Shown one piece after another: positions 24,693-38,200 of a DNA stretch of 64,000 nt (within the stretch, counting starts at the first letter, position 1; each line of letters opens with the position of its first letter). The notes under the pieces are model-generated. The model made no database searches. It was not told where the DNA came from and saw only the letters and a program-made list of their open reading frames with translations. Position numbers and translations under genes: made by a program. Source of the stretch: Dermatophagoides farinae (taxonomy: Eukaryota > Arthropoda > Arachnida > Sarcoptiformes > Pyroglyphidae); contig NC_134682.1 in NCBI RefSeq assembly GCF_024713945.1, forward strand, positions 2,294,001-2,358,000, written 5' to 3'.

Positions 24693-27600
24693 GATGTAAC
24701 AATAATTAAATTCAATCATTATGATTTGTATTGAATGTTGATTAGATTTTTTTTTTTTTTAGTGGGGAAAAAAAAATCTAGAATTTAAATTGGCCACATC
24801 AACATATATGTTGTATTTTATCGTTATCATGAATGACAACCGATAGATGGAAGCAGTAAAGCTTTTAAGTTGAAAATTATTTTTTATTTCATATCAATAT
24901 TTTTATATGAATTCGATTCGCAATTTCCGGTTAATAATTATTATAGTGATAAATTATTGCCAAAAAAAAACGATTCATAATAATCATCAACATATACATA
25001 CACATAACTGTCATAATATTCAAAAAAAAAAAAAAAAAACAGGAGAAATGATGCAGAAATCGACAATGACGATGATGATGGACAATGAACTTTTAATTCC
25101 ATTTTATTTTTCCATGAATGAATGTCATATATAAATAAATCGCTAACGAATTTCTGTCCTTTTATCAAACCAAAAGGACAACCACCGAAAAAAATACGCA
25201 TTAAACAAAAATCAAAAATGAAAGAATAAATAAATCGTGTACAAACAACAACAACAACAACATAATGTCATGTCAATTTCCAATTGAAATGATTCAATTT
25301 TTTTTGGATTGTGTGATTTTGAATGATTGGTGATGAGAGAGAGAAAAAAAAATGAAAAAATAATTTCCACTCGATGATTATCAATCTGATGATATTGACA
25401 CATGTGTGTGTGTGTGTGTCTGTGTATGTGTGAAAAACCAATGAAAAGTACATTCATCAACACCGACAAAACAATATTGTCCACAAAGTTTTTTTTTGTT
25501 TTGTTTTTATAATTCAATTAAAATCTAATTAAAGAATCAACATTATTCAACCATCATCTATTTTTAGTCGATTGTCATCATCATCATCATTCATTGGCAA
25601 TAATTGTACGTTCACAGCACTCTAACAACAAGCTTTATCTAGAAAGATCAATTGATGGACGTACAATAAAAAAAAAATAAAAAATAATTGCTCACACGCA
25701 CACACAGTAAATCCTCGTTTAAACAAATAGGAAAAAAAATCTTGTGTGAAAATGTCATTTGCAATAATTAACACATTCATTTCCGACTGTGTGTGTGTGT
25801 GTGTGTGTTCGTATACATATATGTTATCATCATTATAATAGTTTAGTCTGTCCAAAAAAATGAACAAAGAAAAAAAAAACACTAACAAACTTGTACATTT
25901 ATTTTCATTTCTCACACACATTGGTCAATGAAACCGTGGATCATAATTAAATTTGATTGGTTTGAAATTTTCACATTCTATTTGTTTGTTAATGTGATGG
26001 CCATTCACCACATTCATAGCTATAACCATGATGTTAATGATGATGTTGGCATCATCCATCCATCCAGCCATCCACTATTCCTTTATTCCCAGCAACAGTA
26101 TTTAATCCTCAGACAACATTTGAATTTGCCAGCAAAAAAAAGAAAAGAAAAAGAAAACAGTAAAAACTATACGGACATTGTCATCATCAACATCAAAAAA
26201 ATAATGATAATGATGACAATAATAAACGTTTCATTCTCATTTTTAGTTTTTTTTTCTTGTTGTTTTTTTTTTGTAAATGTAACCAAATTGACCAGCCAAA
26301 AAAAAAACGACGACGACGACGACAAATATACATAGAAGCAGCAACAATAACAACAGCAAAAAAAATAGCAAACAAAACGATTGTTATGATGATGATGATG
26401 ATGATGAGTAAACTCATTAATGTTGATCATCATCATCATCATCATCATCATGATTCAGTAACTGTAACCCAAACGAAAAAGTAGTGAACGAAAAAAAAAA
26501 TTCCAATATAAACCGTATTAAAAAAAAAGACAGAAGAAATCAACACAATGAAAAAGTAAGCAAGAATAACAACGACGACGACGACGACAGAGAAAGAAAA
26601 AACATTGCCATTTTATTGTATATATATAACACCAAAGCTTTCTTCTTCTTCGATTAATGAATTGAACTAAACGAATGCAAACTGAATATAGTGATTATTA
26701 TCATCATGATGGTAAACCACCTACTATTATTATTATACTAAACAAAATTGAATGTGGAATTTTCTCTCTCTCTCTCTCTCTCTCATCTGTCGTCATCTTA
26801 TACAATGAAAATGATACAAATACAATTGTGACAATAAGAATAACATAATATAATGGAAACCTATGCAAACAAACAGAGAAATATAGTGAAAAGTGATGAT
26901 GATTATTATTATTCAACAACAACAACAACAACCAAAAAAAAGAAAAGGTTTTTCTATTGAAAAAACGAACATTGTCTGTTTACAAGAAAAACAAAACTAA
27001 AAAAAAAACATATATATATTTCATTCATTCAAAAATAGAATTACAAACAAACAAACAAACCATGATGATGATGATAATATTTATTATAAAACATTATTGT
27101 CCATTGATGATGATAATGACTTTGTGTGTGTGTGTGTTTGGTTGAATTTGAATTGAAATTTTTTTTTTTTGAAACCAATGAACACGCCCACACACACACA
27201 CACACACACACTAGTAGTAGATATACCGGATCATTTTCTCCCAATAATAATAATGACAACCGTTTCCGTTGTATTATTTGGTCATCATCGTATACATTAT
27301 AATGGTCATTTTTTGTTGTTGTTGTTGTTCATTTGTTAAATAAAAATGTGAAAAATTTTTAATCTTTTCAATATATTTATGAAAATTGTTTCGGTTGATC
27401 AATTCTTTTGATTATTGAATTTTTTTTCTTTTTTCTTGATGTTTTAACTTTTAGTATCCGGTTCATTGGTCGCTTTATATATGTTGGTTGATTTTATGGT
27501 TCGATTTCCGTTTTTTTTTCTTTCTCTCTCACTCTCTCAGTGTGTGTGTTTACGTATGTGGACATTTGTAAACAACTCACAGAAACGAAACATGACAAAA

Positions 27601-27709
27601 TGTGATCAAATAATAATGATAAATTGATGAGAAAAACATGAATAATCGATGAAATGTTTTTGGACCGAATGATGAAAATGACAATGACCAATTCCAAATG
27701 AACAACAAC

Positions 27710-27741
<32 letters not shown>

Positions 27742-28621
27742 CATGAAAGTTTTTCGAAAAAAATATGGGTCATTCATGGTCATTTTTCCAATGAATTTCC
27801 GTTTTTTTTTCTAAAAATTCTGTATTTATCCTATTTTCAAAGTTTTCAATTCTTAACATTTTGTTCTAATTTTTTCTCCTCTTTTTTTTCTGTCCTCTGA
27901 ATAGGTTAATATTATTATCTTTTGATCAATAATTGATTTTTGTTTCTGGTCTCATTTACAGCTATATATGATAATGATCCGTAATAAAAACAACAACGAC
28001 AACAACAACAACAACACTGATGATAATAGTCAATCTTCGTCAACCGACTATCATCATCGTCATCATCAAGATAATAACTGGTTATTATTATAGGATTCCA
28101 ATGAATCTTTGTGGACCAAAGTTGAAACTTTGTCATTGAGAATTAGTGAGTAAAACTTTCATCTAGCTAAGAATATTATAATAATATTTTTGTATGAATA
28201 ATCCTATCTCATTTACTTATTATTATTATTATTATCAATAAGAAACATTAACGTTGTTGTTGTTGTTGTTGTCGTTTGTTTGTCTAGACTTAAAGTCCAT
28301 TATTTTGTTTTTCTTCATATCGATTGATTCTTGATATGTTCTTATCATTATCGTTCTCGATGTTTGTTTTTCAGTTTGTTTTTCAATATCAATAATATAC
28401 CTTTTTTTTCTCCAATGATAAACAAAAACAATGATAACAAGTGATTATATTTGCATATGATGACATTTGGATTTGGATCAGGTAATTCATTCGATTCTTA
28501 TATATCTATTTCATATGAAAAATATTGTCAGGTATCTCTATCACACACACACAAAAAAAACCTTTCGGGGACTTTCGGGCCATTATTTTCATTATTTAAT
28601 ATCGACGTCAAAGGAATAATA
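24693..28621. other. Gene-poor repeat-rich DNA
   Basis: No gene called. The stretch has dense microsatellites: (GACGAC)n at about 26308-26323 and 26572-26588, GAT/CAT runs near 26382-26452, (CT)n at 26763-26784 and (AAT)n at 27709-27737. A frame at 25928-26120 opens with a hydrophobic leader but then dissolves into poly-Lys/Asp; I do not call it. Confidence 0.5.
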
Positions 28622-28744
28622 CCCTAAAATCGCGAATTTAAATACGCAACTCTGATATAGATATTTTTTTCTCATAAAGTAACTATTATTTGTAATGCTA
28701 GTTTTTTCAACTATAATATGCGTCTTATAGCCGCGATTTTAAGG
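28622..28744. mobile_element. Candidate MITE with 26-bp terminal inverted repeats
   Basis: A 123-bp segment whose ends are imperfect inverted repeats. The left end begins CCCTAAAATCGCG; the right end, read on the other strand, begins CCTTAAAATCGCG. Similarity continues to the ACGCA about 26 bases in. The 5-mer TAATA stands directly outside both ends (28617-28621 and 28745-28749), as a target-site duplication would. There is no coding capacity. The superfamily is unknown to me. Confidence 0.6.
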
Positions 28745-30558
28745 TAATATGAAATTCATTTCACAATGTTTATTATTATTATCATTGTAGTTGATAAAAA
28801 AAAATTCATATTTAGAATTTAAAGTCAACAATCAGAATTATTATTATTATCAGCATTTTTTTAGGTACTGTAACAAGTACGATAAAAAAAATTATCATTG
28901 CTAATCGACTCATCAAAAAGGAAAAAAATCTCATCAGTATCATTATCAACAAAACTGATCTGAATTATTGAATTTTTTTTTCGTTTTTTGTCACGAATAG
29001 ACCACTAGCAGCAAAAAAAAGCAATAAAAATAATCGACAAAATCCGATCGGCAAATAGGAAATAGGAAACGGAAGCCATAACAAATCATTTCTGTAATAT
29101 GATTCAGAAAATAATAATAAAGGACGCCAAATGGAATTTCCAGACAAAACAAATCCTTGAACTAAAATCGTACGAAAAAAAAACGGAATTTGATCCATAT
29201 ATTTCAGAATTTCGATGATGATGATCATCATGCGTCAGAGAGAGAACTAACAGAAAAAAAATCATTGATTCATTAATTTTATCAATAAATTTCAATTCGA
29301 AAATGTGGAAAACAAAAATTTTCTTCACGTCATACATGCATAGAATTCTTCCAGAATTAAAAATGTCAAATATAACAGGTGAATGAAAGCGAAAAAAAAA
29401 CAATTTTTTTCATGCCAGGTAAACTGAGTGACTGAGTATTTGTTGTTTGTTCGTTGTGTTCATATCAATAGCAACAAATATTTGTTCAATAAGATTATTA
29501 TTCTTCCCATATGTTTGAAATGATGAAATTTCATTGTTTTTAAACCAAAAAAAAAACTGCTAAACATAACATAATAATAATCATGATCAACACACACACA
29601 CACACGCAATTTTCAATACAAACATAGCATCAACAATGAATATTGACTTTCGTTTTATAATGTTACATAGTACTAAATATAAATAAAAATTTATGCAGGT
29701 TGAAATCAAAGATTCTAGGTTGTTGTTGTTGTTGTTGTTATTGTTGCACGAAAATTCTCCAATCATTCTGAATCGATAACGCACAACAACAAAAAAAAAA
29801 ATTCAATTAAAATACCGATATTATATGGGAAGCAAAAAAAAAACAACAACAGCAACTGCAAGAAATTATTGTTTGATTTCTCTCTCTCTCTCTCTCGCTC
29901 GTTGAACGAGATTGGCAAAGAAAACTTGAAATACATTTACCGATGGATGATGGAGATGTTTACACAATCAATGTTCAATCGACATTACTATTACACCAAG
30001 CTAAATTTTTTTTTGTTGTTGTTGTCTTGATCAAAAAAATAATTAAAAATAAAATTATGAAGCCAATAATGTATTGATCAATCGATTGAAACGACCGATA
30101 GGTGGTGGTGGTGGTGGTGATGATGATGATGATGGTGGTGGTGGCTATGATTAGTTGATGATTGTTGTTTTGTTGTTTGAATCAAAAATTTATTTGATTG
30201 GCTGAATTGATTGTGTCGATTCATCCAATTCTTCTTATTCTGGAATTAATGAATTAAATTGAATTGAATTTAGAGTAAAAGAAAAAAAAATTCCATGTTC
30301 ACAGCAAGTGTTGATCAAAAACAAATACTGCACAGCATGAATTTTTTATTCATTTTTTTTCTTTCATTCATTCATCTTTTTCATTCTGTATTGTTAAATT
30401 GAATTTTTTTTCTTTCATTCTTTGATTTTGCTCAATCACAGGATATATAGAATCAATCAATTGATTCAAATCGATGATTAGAAAAAGAAAAAAAAAACTA
30501 TACTTGCCTCTATGTGTGTGTTCTGCATTTGAATCATTGTTGTTGAAAATGATGCCAA

Positions 30559-30605
<47 letters not shown>

Positions 30606-30915
30606 AATGAGAACATTGAATTGTTTGATTGGCTTCAATTTGGTTTGAAAATGTTTTCTTGTTTTCTTGTTTTTTTTTGGTTTGAATGGCCAGAAAAAAA
30701 AATTCCAGAAACAAGAACATATTTCATTTCTTGCATGTTTCGATTCATTTTTGTTTTTCTTTTGTCGCAACATCAATGTTATCATAATATTTGTGATCAC
30801 AAACATAGAAAGATGGATGGATGAAACTCATTCATTCTGAAACACAAAAAGAATTCATCCATTCGATCTATCGTTCAGTTATTCTTCACTATTGATATTC
30901 AAACTATTTATATGG
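28745..30915. other. Gene-poor DNA
   Basis: Nothing coding is supported. The stretch contains CA, CT and GA microsatellites (a long (GA)n at 30564-30606), GTT runs near 29720-29740 and a GGT/GAT run at 30102-30143. Confidence 0.5.
30564..30606. repeat. (GA)n microsatellite
   Basis: About 20 GA units with a single A insertion. This is the longest purine dinucleotide run in the window. It produces spurious Arg-Glu or Ser-Leu repeat frames on the two strands. Confidence 0.9.
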
Positions 30916-31126
30916 CAGCCATTCTCAAACTGTGGTCCGCGATCCAATACCGGTACGTGAGTAAAAAATACTGGTTCATTAGAAAAATTTAAAAATTTTA
31001 CTGGCATAATTAAGATTTCTCTTGACTGAAATGTTTTTTTCGCAATTATTCAATCACTAATTTGTATTATTTTTATGCTTTTTTTAAAAAATTGGTCCGC
31101 AGACCAAAAAAGTTTGGGAAACGCTG
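30916..31126. mobile_element. Non-autonomous hAT-type element (MITE)
   Basis: A 211-bp segment. It starts CAGCCATTCTCAAACTGTGG followed by TCCGCG. Its other end, read on the opposite strand, starts CAGCGTTTCCCAAACT and reaches GGTCTGCGGACC. CAG-plus-TTCTCAAACTGTGGTCCGCG ends are characteristic of hAT/Charlie-like transposons. The adjacent 8-mers, TTATATGG on the left and TTATAATT on the right, agree at five positions and may be a decayed 8-bp duplication. There is no transposase, so the copy is non-autonomous. Confidence 0.75.
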
Positions 31127-34100
31127 TTATAATTGGATCATAAAAAAGGTCATCAATGATCATCGGTTATCATCATCGATTGTGATGAATGATTGGAATT
31201 TTTTTTCTCTCATTCCGAATTATTTATTCCACAATGAAACGAATATAATAATAAATTCTCATGACAATCAATTATTCGTCATTTCCGGTTGAATATCGAC
31301 GGCTTTTGTACTAATCATTGTTATTATTATTGTTGAACAAATATAACGTTGACTTTATATCATTGGAATGCACATTCGTGTACTGGCCATAATATTTCAA
31401 ATATCAGATTTCAATCATCATCATCATCAATGAACAAATTTTACAAAGATGCGGCAACCTTCATTTTTTTTTTTTTATTTGTTCTGTATCGAAAATACCG
31501 ATATTGATTATTATTGTTTCATGTTTCAAGAATATATTATTATTAATTCTGGTTTTCTTTTTCATCATCAATCCAAAAAAAATGATGATGATCATCATCA
31601 TCATAAAAATTTACTTTCACTAGATAAATGAATGTATGGCACGCACACACGAATACATTGACATCCAAATATAGATTTGTTTTTGTTTTCTTTGTTGATT
31701 GATTTTCAATTTTCCTGAAAATATGGAACTGAATTCCAAATTTCAATTAAAATAAATATTGATCATATTTGGTATATATTTGAGAACAAAGGTAGATTTG
31801 TAGATTATTTTTTTTCAGGTCATTAATTTATATCCACAATTTCTATATTCACTGGTTACTCTTATTGATGACATTTTGGACAAAGATTTCATAAAGGTAT
31901 GCATGTGTGCGTGTGTGAGTGAGTTTTTCTAATACGTCCACGAACCAAATAAGGGTTAATTTTTTTCCGGATTTTTGTCAGAAAAAAATAAAAAATAAAA
32001 ATAAAATCCATCATTTTGTCTGATTATCCAGAATTTCCATTAATATCAATTATCATTAACTTGTAATAATCATAATGTTTTTTTTTGGCCATTTTATTTC
32101 ATTTTTTAATTTTGACGCAATCGACAAATCGGTTGTTGCCTATTTTTGGTTTTTTGTTATAAAATTTTTACATCCCAAAGAAAATGAATGATATATAAAT
32201 CATCCAGTGTTATCATTATGAATATTAATCAATGATGAATAAATTACATGCTGTGCTATAAGCCGTGCGCCGTACGTGTGCATTTGGCTGTTTATTTTTT
32301 GTTTTTTTTTCGCTTGTTCTTCATACATATCTAATATATATAAGAATTAATTCTCATCCTTACACATCTAATCTGGAATTAATTTCTTTTATGATATAAA
32401 ATTTCTCATCTTTTATTTACCTGGTTGAGTGGAATTTATGCTGATAAAACAAAGCTTAATGCAATGGGAAAGCGAAACACGCCGAAAGAGGAACATTGAA
32501 AATTTCATTTCACCATTGTCTTTCCTTAATATTTTTTTCTGGTATAATCATGATCATTATGCAGGGTTTTTTCTTCTTGTTATCATTTTATTGCCATTAT
32601 TGTGCAAAAAACTTAATTTCTTTTACAGAAAAAAACAACTGATAAAACTGTTTGTGGGTTTAATTGAATTTTTTTTCAACTACTCACTGTCCAAGGAATT
32701 TTCAAATTTTTTTTTTTTTTTTTGGTAGTGGCAAATAGAATCAATGTGTTGACCAAAAAAAAAAAAAAAAAAAAAAACAACAACAAAATGTTGGCTTCAC
32801 TGTCTTGCATTTTTTTTTGTTTCTGTTTTCATGTCTCAATTTTTTTCAATACACTGAGCATTGTTGCGTAATTTTGGCTCAACATGGACAATAGACAATG
32901 AGTAATAATTTGATTAGATGATATCGATTTTATTTGATTAATTACTGATGGGCAAAAGAATCACCATCTTAGGTATATGTGTTGTGTGTGTGTGTGTGTG
33001 TGTGTGCATGTACGTTTGTTGACGTAATTCGTAATTGCATCATGATAAGAAAATACGCTTATCGATTATGATAAGCCAATTTATTCTTCATCAATCATCA
33101 TCGACATCGACAGTAAAGATTTTGATGTGAAAATTCAATTTTTTTCAGCTCTGTTTTACTGAAAAATAGGACTGAAATAAATGGATTTTTATGTCTATTT
33201 TCGAAAAAAAAAATCAGAAAATTCAAAAATTTTTTTCCAATGAAAAAAAAGATTAAAATTATTTTTTTCTCATTGGATTTCAAATGGAAAATGGCAATAA
33301 TAATCATCATTGTTTTTCCATATGTTCAATTATTGGGTTATAAATAGAGATGAAGTAGAGATAAAAAAAATAGGTGTTTCAAATAAAATAAACAAACAGA
33401 ATATTCAATAATTGGATTGCCTGGTTACATGAATCACATGATTCTCGTGCGTATGTGTGTGTGTTTTGAAAGTCAAAATGACAAAAAAAAAATACTTGAT
33501 CATTATTATATTTTGAAAATTTTATCCACCAGCAAAAAAAAAAATGAATGAATGGAGATAATTCAAAGAATTTCTATTTCATTCACATTCATTGGAGAAT
33601 AAAGAACAAAAAAAAAATTGTGACGAACAACGAGAAAAAATCATCATCGAAATTGGTGTTTAAAAAATGAAATTCAATTGAAAAGAAAATAAAAATGAAA
33701 GTAAAGTGTTGACAATGAATTTGTCTTTTTTTAACCACATAATGAAGAAAAAAAAATTCATTTTAAATGAAAAAATTGAAATGAAAACAGAATCATTCAA
33801 TTGAATCATTGTCATTTTATCGCTCACTTGTTCATATTGGTATTTTATCTCATCCATCCATTCATCCATTCATTCATGCAGAAATCATTTTTATCAAACA
33901 CTTATTCCGTGGATTGAATAAGAAGATTTGATAAAAAAAAATTAAATTTTAAATAAAAGAAAAAATCATTGATCAAGGTGTTCTTGAAAAAAAAATTTGT
34001 TGAATTCATCACATCATGATGAATTAAACAAATTCCATATGATGTGCATGTGTATTTTTTTTTCTCAAACACTTGATGTCTACACAGGTATGTATACAAA

Positions 34101-35006
34101 GCTTACTACACATGCAGAAACCCTTTTTAAATGTCATCAGCTTGTTATATGCAAATCATGTGATTTTTTTTCATGAAAAAAAAATCACCGAAAAAAAATT
34201 CATCCAATTATCTTTCATCGCTATTGGCATTGGTTGTATTTGATTGTAGAATACGGTTCAACCTCAAACACACCTTGCTTCTTGCTTTTGTGTTTTCAGT
34301 TTGAATAAAACCATATAAGCATATAAATCAATTAATATTTTACCGAATGCCAAAAAATGCTGATGGTCGTTTTTTTTCCAAGAAAAAAATTTCAGTAATT
34401 GTTTATCATGAACAATAATGATTATCAAAAGACAACAACAACATCATAATTTTTTCATTGTTCCAAGTACACACACACACACACAGGAACACACGAACGT
34501 CGTACACATGAACCCGAGAAATACAAAAAATTCTGATAATTAAATTTACACACACAATAAAAAAAAATATTGATCAACAGCCAAGAGAAAAAAAATAATG
34601 AATCGATTTGATTTATTTCTACTACAATGATAATAACCAATGTATCCAAAAAAAAAAAAAAAAAATGAAAATGAAAATGCGTCAAACTGAAACACAATAA
34701 AACACGTCAATGAATTATATTCCATTTTGGGTACTGGAATCCGAAAATCAAATCAAATCTGAACCCTCAATAGATTAATCTAATCATAAATCATCTTCAT
34801 CATGATGGTTGAACAAAAAAAATAAAAAAAATTTGCTTGAAGCCAAGTACATTACCATCCTATCATCATCATCATCAATGAGTGGCAATTGAGATAGAAC
34901 AACAACAACAACAACAACAATTTTCCATTATCACACTTTTTATTTTTGGTTTTCGGTTGTATTTTTTTTTATCACTTTTTTTTCATAGTGACATCGTGAT
35001 ATTTGG
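31127..35006. other. Gene-poor DNA with one orphan exon-like segment
   Basis: Apart from the segment at 31819-31896 I see no supportable coding sequence. Poly-A tracts (32756-32777), TG runs (32979-33006) and ATC runs dominate. The frame at 32429-32728 has a hydrophobic middle but no splice partners or recognisable domain. Confidence 0.45.
31819..31896 (+). other. Orphan candidate coding exon (26 codons)
   Basis: A strong acceptor (poly-T then CAG) and a strong donor (AAG|GTATGC) frame 78 nt, exactly 26 codons, open in one phase-0 frame. The translation includes INLYPQFLYSLVTLIDDIL and is not low-complexity, unlike most frames around it. No neighbouring exon on the + strand joined convincingly, so the parent gene is unknown and a chance exon is possible. 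Confidence 0.35.
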
Positions 35007-35256
35007 TAGACAAAAAATTTCACACCACTATGGTTCGTTTTTCAAAACTTTGATAATTTATTTATTTATTAAACGACCTCAATCATCATAACACAATATA
35101 CAAGATGAAAATCAAAAGCATGTTCACTGTCGCACGTCGACTTAACCCCTTTGTTTTTATAAGATGTCTGCACAAATTGTGCTCATGTCGATCATGACTA
35201 TTGTTGAGCCTTTTCTGCTCATGTATGATTTTTGACTCAGCGTCACTTTCTGTCCA
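35007..35256 (-). repeat. 3' LTR of the BEL/Pao-type element
   Basis: 250 bp. On the minus strand it holds a TATAAAAA motif (35154-35161) and, downstream, overlapping AATAAA signals. These are the promoter and polyadenylation elements expected of an LTR. The end of the element's reading frame runs 14 bases into it. Confidence 0.92.
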
Positions 35257-38200
35257 TTCCTCCCCTCTCCAATAGTTTACTTCGATCCGATCGTTCAGCA
35301 GAATAATTACCAAGGAATTCGTTCAATGATTTGTAAACAATAAGATATTTTCCAACGTAAATAAAATTATTTTCATAAATTCGGTTATCATCGTGAAATC
35401 TTGATACATTTTTCAAATCGTAGTTCAAAAATTTTTGTTGAATTAATTTAATTAAAATCAATAATTTATCTCGATACGGATCAATAAGTCTCATCCAATT
35501 ATTCAGTTGTCGGTCAATTAATTCAACCCATACGTCGTAATACCATTTCCAATTGAGATCAATATTCGATAAGTCATAATTTAAGAACAATAAAAATGAA
35601 CCAGTGATTAAGATCAATACATTTGTTTTGATAACAGTAAAAACTTCGTTAATTTCGAATCGATGAAGCTTCGGCGATATTATTTGATCAGAAACATTAC
35701 TTGCAATACCAATTTCATTATCGTTCACGTTGATAGACATCCATACATTAAAATGATCGGTAAATTGTTTAAAAAAGAAACGATAGAACGTGAATGATTT
35801 CGATACAATGGATTCGTATGTAGAAGAGAAAAATTCCTTTGATGTTTGTTTGATGAATGATTCATTAGCATTAAATTTCGATATGGATATTCGTAGATGG
35901 TCATTATTACATCGTCGATTTAAATCGTAATCAGATTTCGGTGAACGCACAAATACTTCTATAAATTTTGATTGACATAGACGCTTCATCATTTGCTGGC
36001 TACTTTCGTGATTTACTCGTTGAACAATATTCGTATTGATTGTTTTTGCAGCTACATAATTAGAATCGATATTTTCTTCTACAATTGACGGGGAATTGGT
36101 TGAACATCGTCGATTATCCACATTATTTCGATCATCTTCGTTGGTACAATAAGTTGTCACAGATTTGTTCGTTGTTGGTTTCATGTCGTCATCAATATCG
36201 TGATCATGTACATTTACCGTTACGTGGCTTTGAGGAATCGATAATACCACATCAGACATTGTAGATGTACCAAATACAATCCATCCGAGCGTGGTTTTCT
36301 TTGCGATAATTTCGTCTGATAGACGCTTTTCATGTTCCAATTGAATTCGGTTGATATTATCAAGCCCTACCAAGATATCAACTGCCACTGGCTCGTCATA
36401 ATAATCAATACCAACATTACGGAGTTTTTCTTGCTCATCAATCGGAATACCACCAAATTGCAACTTTCTCAACTTATCGTTTACCCGGAAACATAAATCT
36501 TCGTATCCGTTCCAAGTCGGTAATTTTAACATTGCACATTTGTCACTTGATGTTGATGTTTCATCATATAACGTCTTCACCCGAATCGGTTCTACCTTGA
36601 CCACGTCCAAATTCAATTGTTCAACCAGACGATTCGATATAAACGAAATTCCAGCACCGCCATCAAATAATATGCGTACCTTTTTACCGTTGATCATGGT
36701 CGTCATTGTTTTGTGGATACTTCCTTCGTTCGTTGTAAGCAATGCCGTTGTTTCATTTGTCGATGATTCAATTTGATTCGATGATGTGTGTGGATCGTCA
36801 TTCGTAGATTTTGTTTCTCGTGAACCAGATGATTTCGATGATTGTTTATAATCTTGGCATAAAAATGTTAAATGATTTCTGCCACATGTTGCACATCGCA
36901 ATTTCTTGTTACATTCACGACTTTGATGATTAGATTCACCACATCTGAAGCATAGTCGATGTTCAATAACAGCTTCTTTACGTTGTTCAGCCTTCAATGT
37001 ACAATCAGCTGTAAGATGATCACCATCTCGAAACATACATGTGGATTTCGATGTTGCAGCCATAACATTACTTCTCATTCTACCGCTCGTGGCGTTCGAT
37101 ACTCGTGTTTGATTCGTGGACAATATATCTTCTGGATCGATTTGTGATCCAATCGTACGTTCTCGATTCCAGCCATGTTTGAGATAATTCTCAATTTGAG
37201 CCAACGTCACTTCTTCATCATCGCCAATATTCGTAAAATGGATTCGATCGATTTTCGCCATGATTGGACTTATCAAACTGAATTCTTCGGCTTCCAATCC
37301 TGTAGTTTTGAGCGTGTTTCGAATCAATATCACTGTTTCGGTCATGCTTTCCCATTCTCGTTCGGATGGGCGTAATGGAAGCTTCGATGTTGATCGGATA
37401 CGTGCTTTCAAAGCTGGAATGATTCGGCTTCGACCACCGTAATGCTTGTCCAACGTAACTAATACTTCATTCATATCCGGATTAAATTGATCTACACGGT
37501 CCAGTATGTATCGATGCTTGTCGGGCAGTAGATCCCGTATTTCCATCATTTTATTCAAGTTTCCTCGAATCTGTGGATTATCAATCAGGTAATGTTTGAT
37601 CATTTGCCGAAAAACTGGATATCCAATTGGATCACCGTCATAATGTTTTAGACGTTTAGCTTCGATTTTTGGACCACCAGAACGTGAATAATAATTACTG
37701 TAATCCCACCAATATTGTTGATATGGATTATAATAAGTCGTACCTGTTTGAGTCGTGTCGTTTGCTTCTTGTCGACCGTTGTTCATATCGTGATGACTCG
37801 TGGATTGTTCCTCGTTTCGCGTATCATTGATTTGTTCATCACGTGGTATCGAATCATCTGTTGTATCATCTTTGTTGTTACCGCTAGACGTCGCTCCTTG
37901 TTGCTTTGTTGTCGAACTGGATGATGATGTTGATTCGTTGTTTGCATCTTTAGTTGTCAATCTTTCAAATTGTCGTTCCATTTCAATCAACGAATCTTCA
38001 ATACTTGGATTATCACTAGCCATCATTCTCATATCGTCGAGCTTTCGATTGATTAAATTTTTATCGTATTCTGTGGCTTCGTGACGTTCTAGGCGTTCCA
38101 ATCCTTTTCGTAATATCGTGATGGTATTACCGATTCGTGCCAATTTATCAATCGTATGCTTCCAATTGTCGAAATTCGTCTCTTCGTCCTTGGTCAATGA

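Noticed and set aside
25928-26335. 135-codon + frame with a hydrophobic leader, considered as a secreted peptide precursor
   Set aside because: After about 60 residues it turns into poly-Lys, Ile/Met and Asp translations of repeats. There is no dibasic-bounded peptide and no amidation signal.
26167-26484. Overlapping poly-Met, poly-His, poly-Ile and poly-Arg frames
   Set aside because: These are translations of (GAT)n/(CAT)n and (GAC)n repeats in several frames.
30368-30824. Arg-Glu and Ser-Leu repeat frames
   Set aside because: They are produced by the (GA)n microsatellite on the two strands.
32429-32728. 99-codon + frame with a membrane-like stretch
   Set aside because: No family resemblance, no splice partners, and its Phe-rich end is translated from poly-T.
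36540-38084. Several 60-94-codon + strand frames inside the LTR element
   Set aside because: They are antisense shadows of the long gag/protease-like frame.
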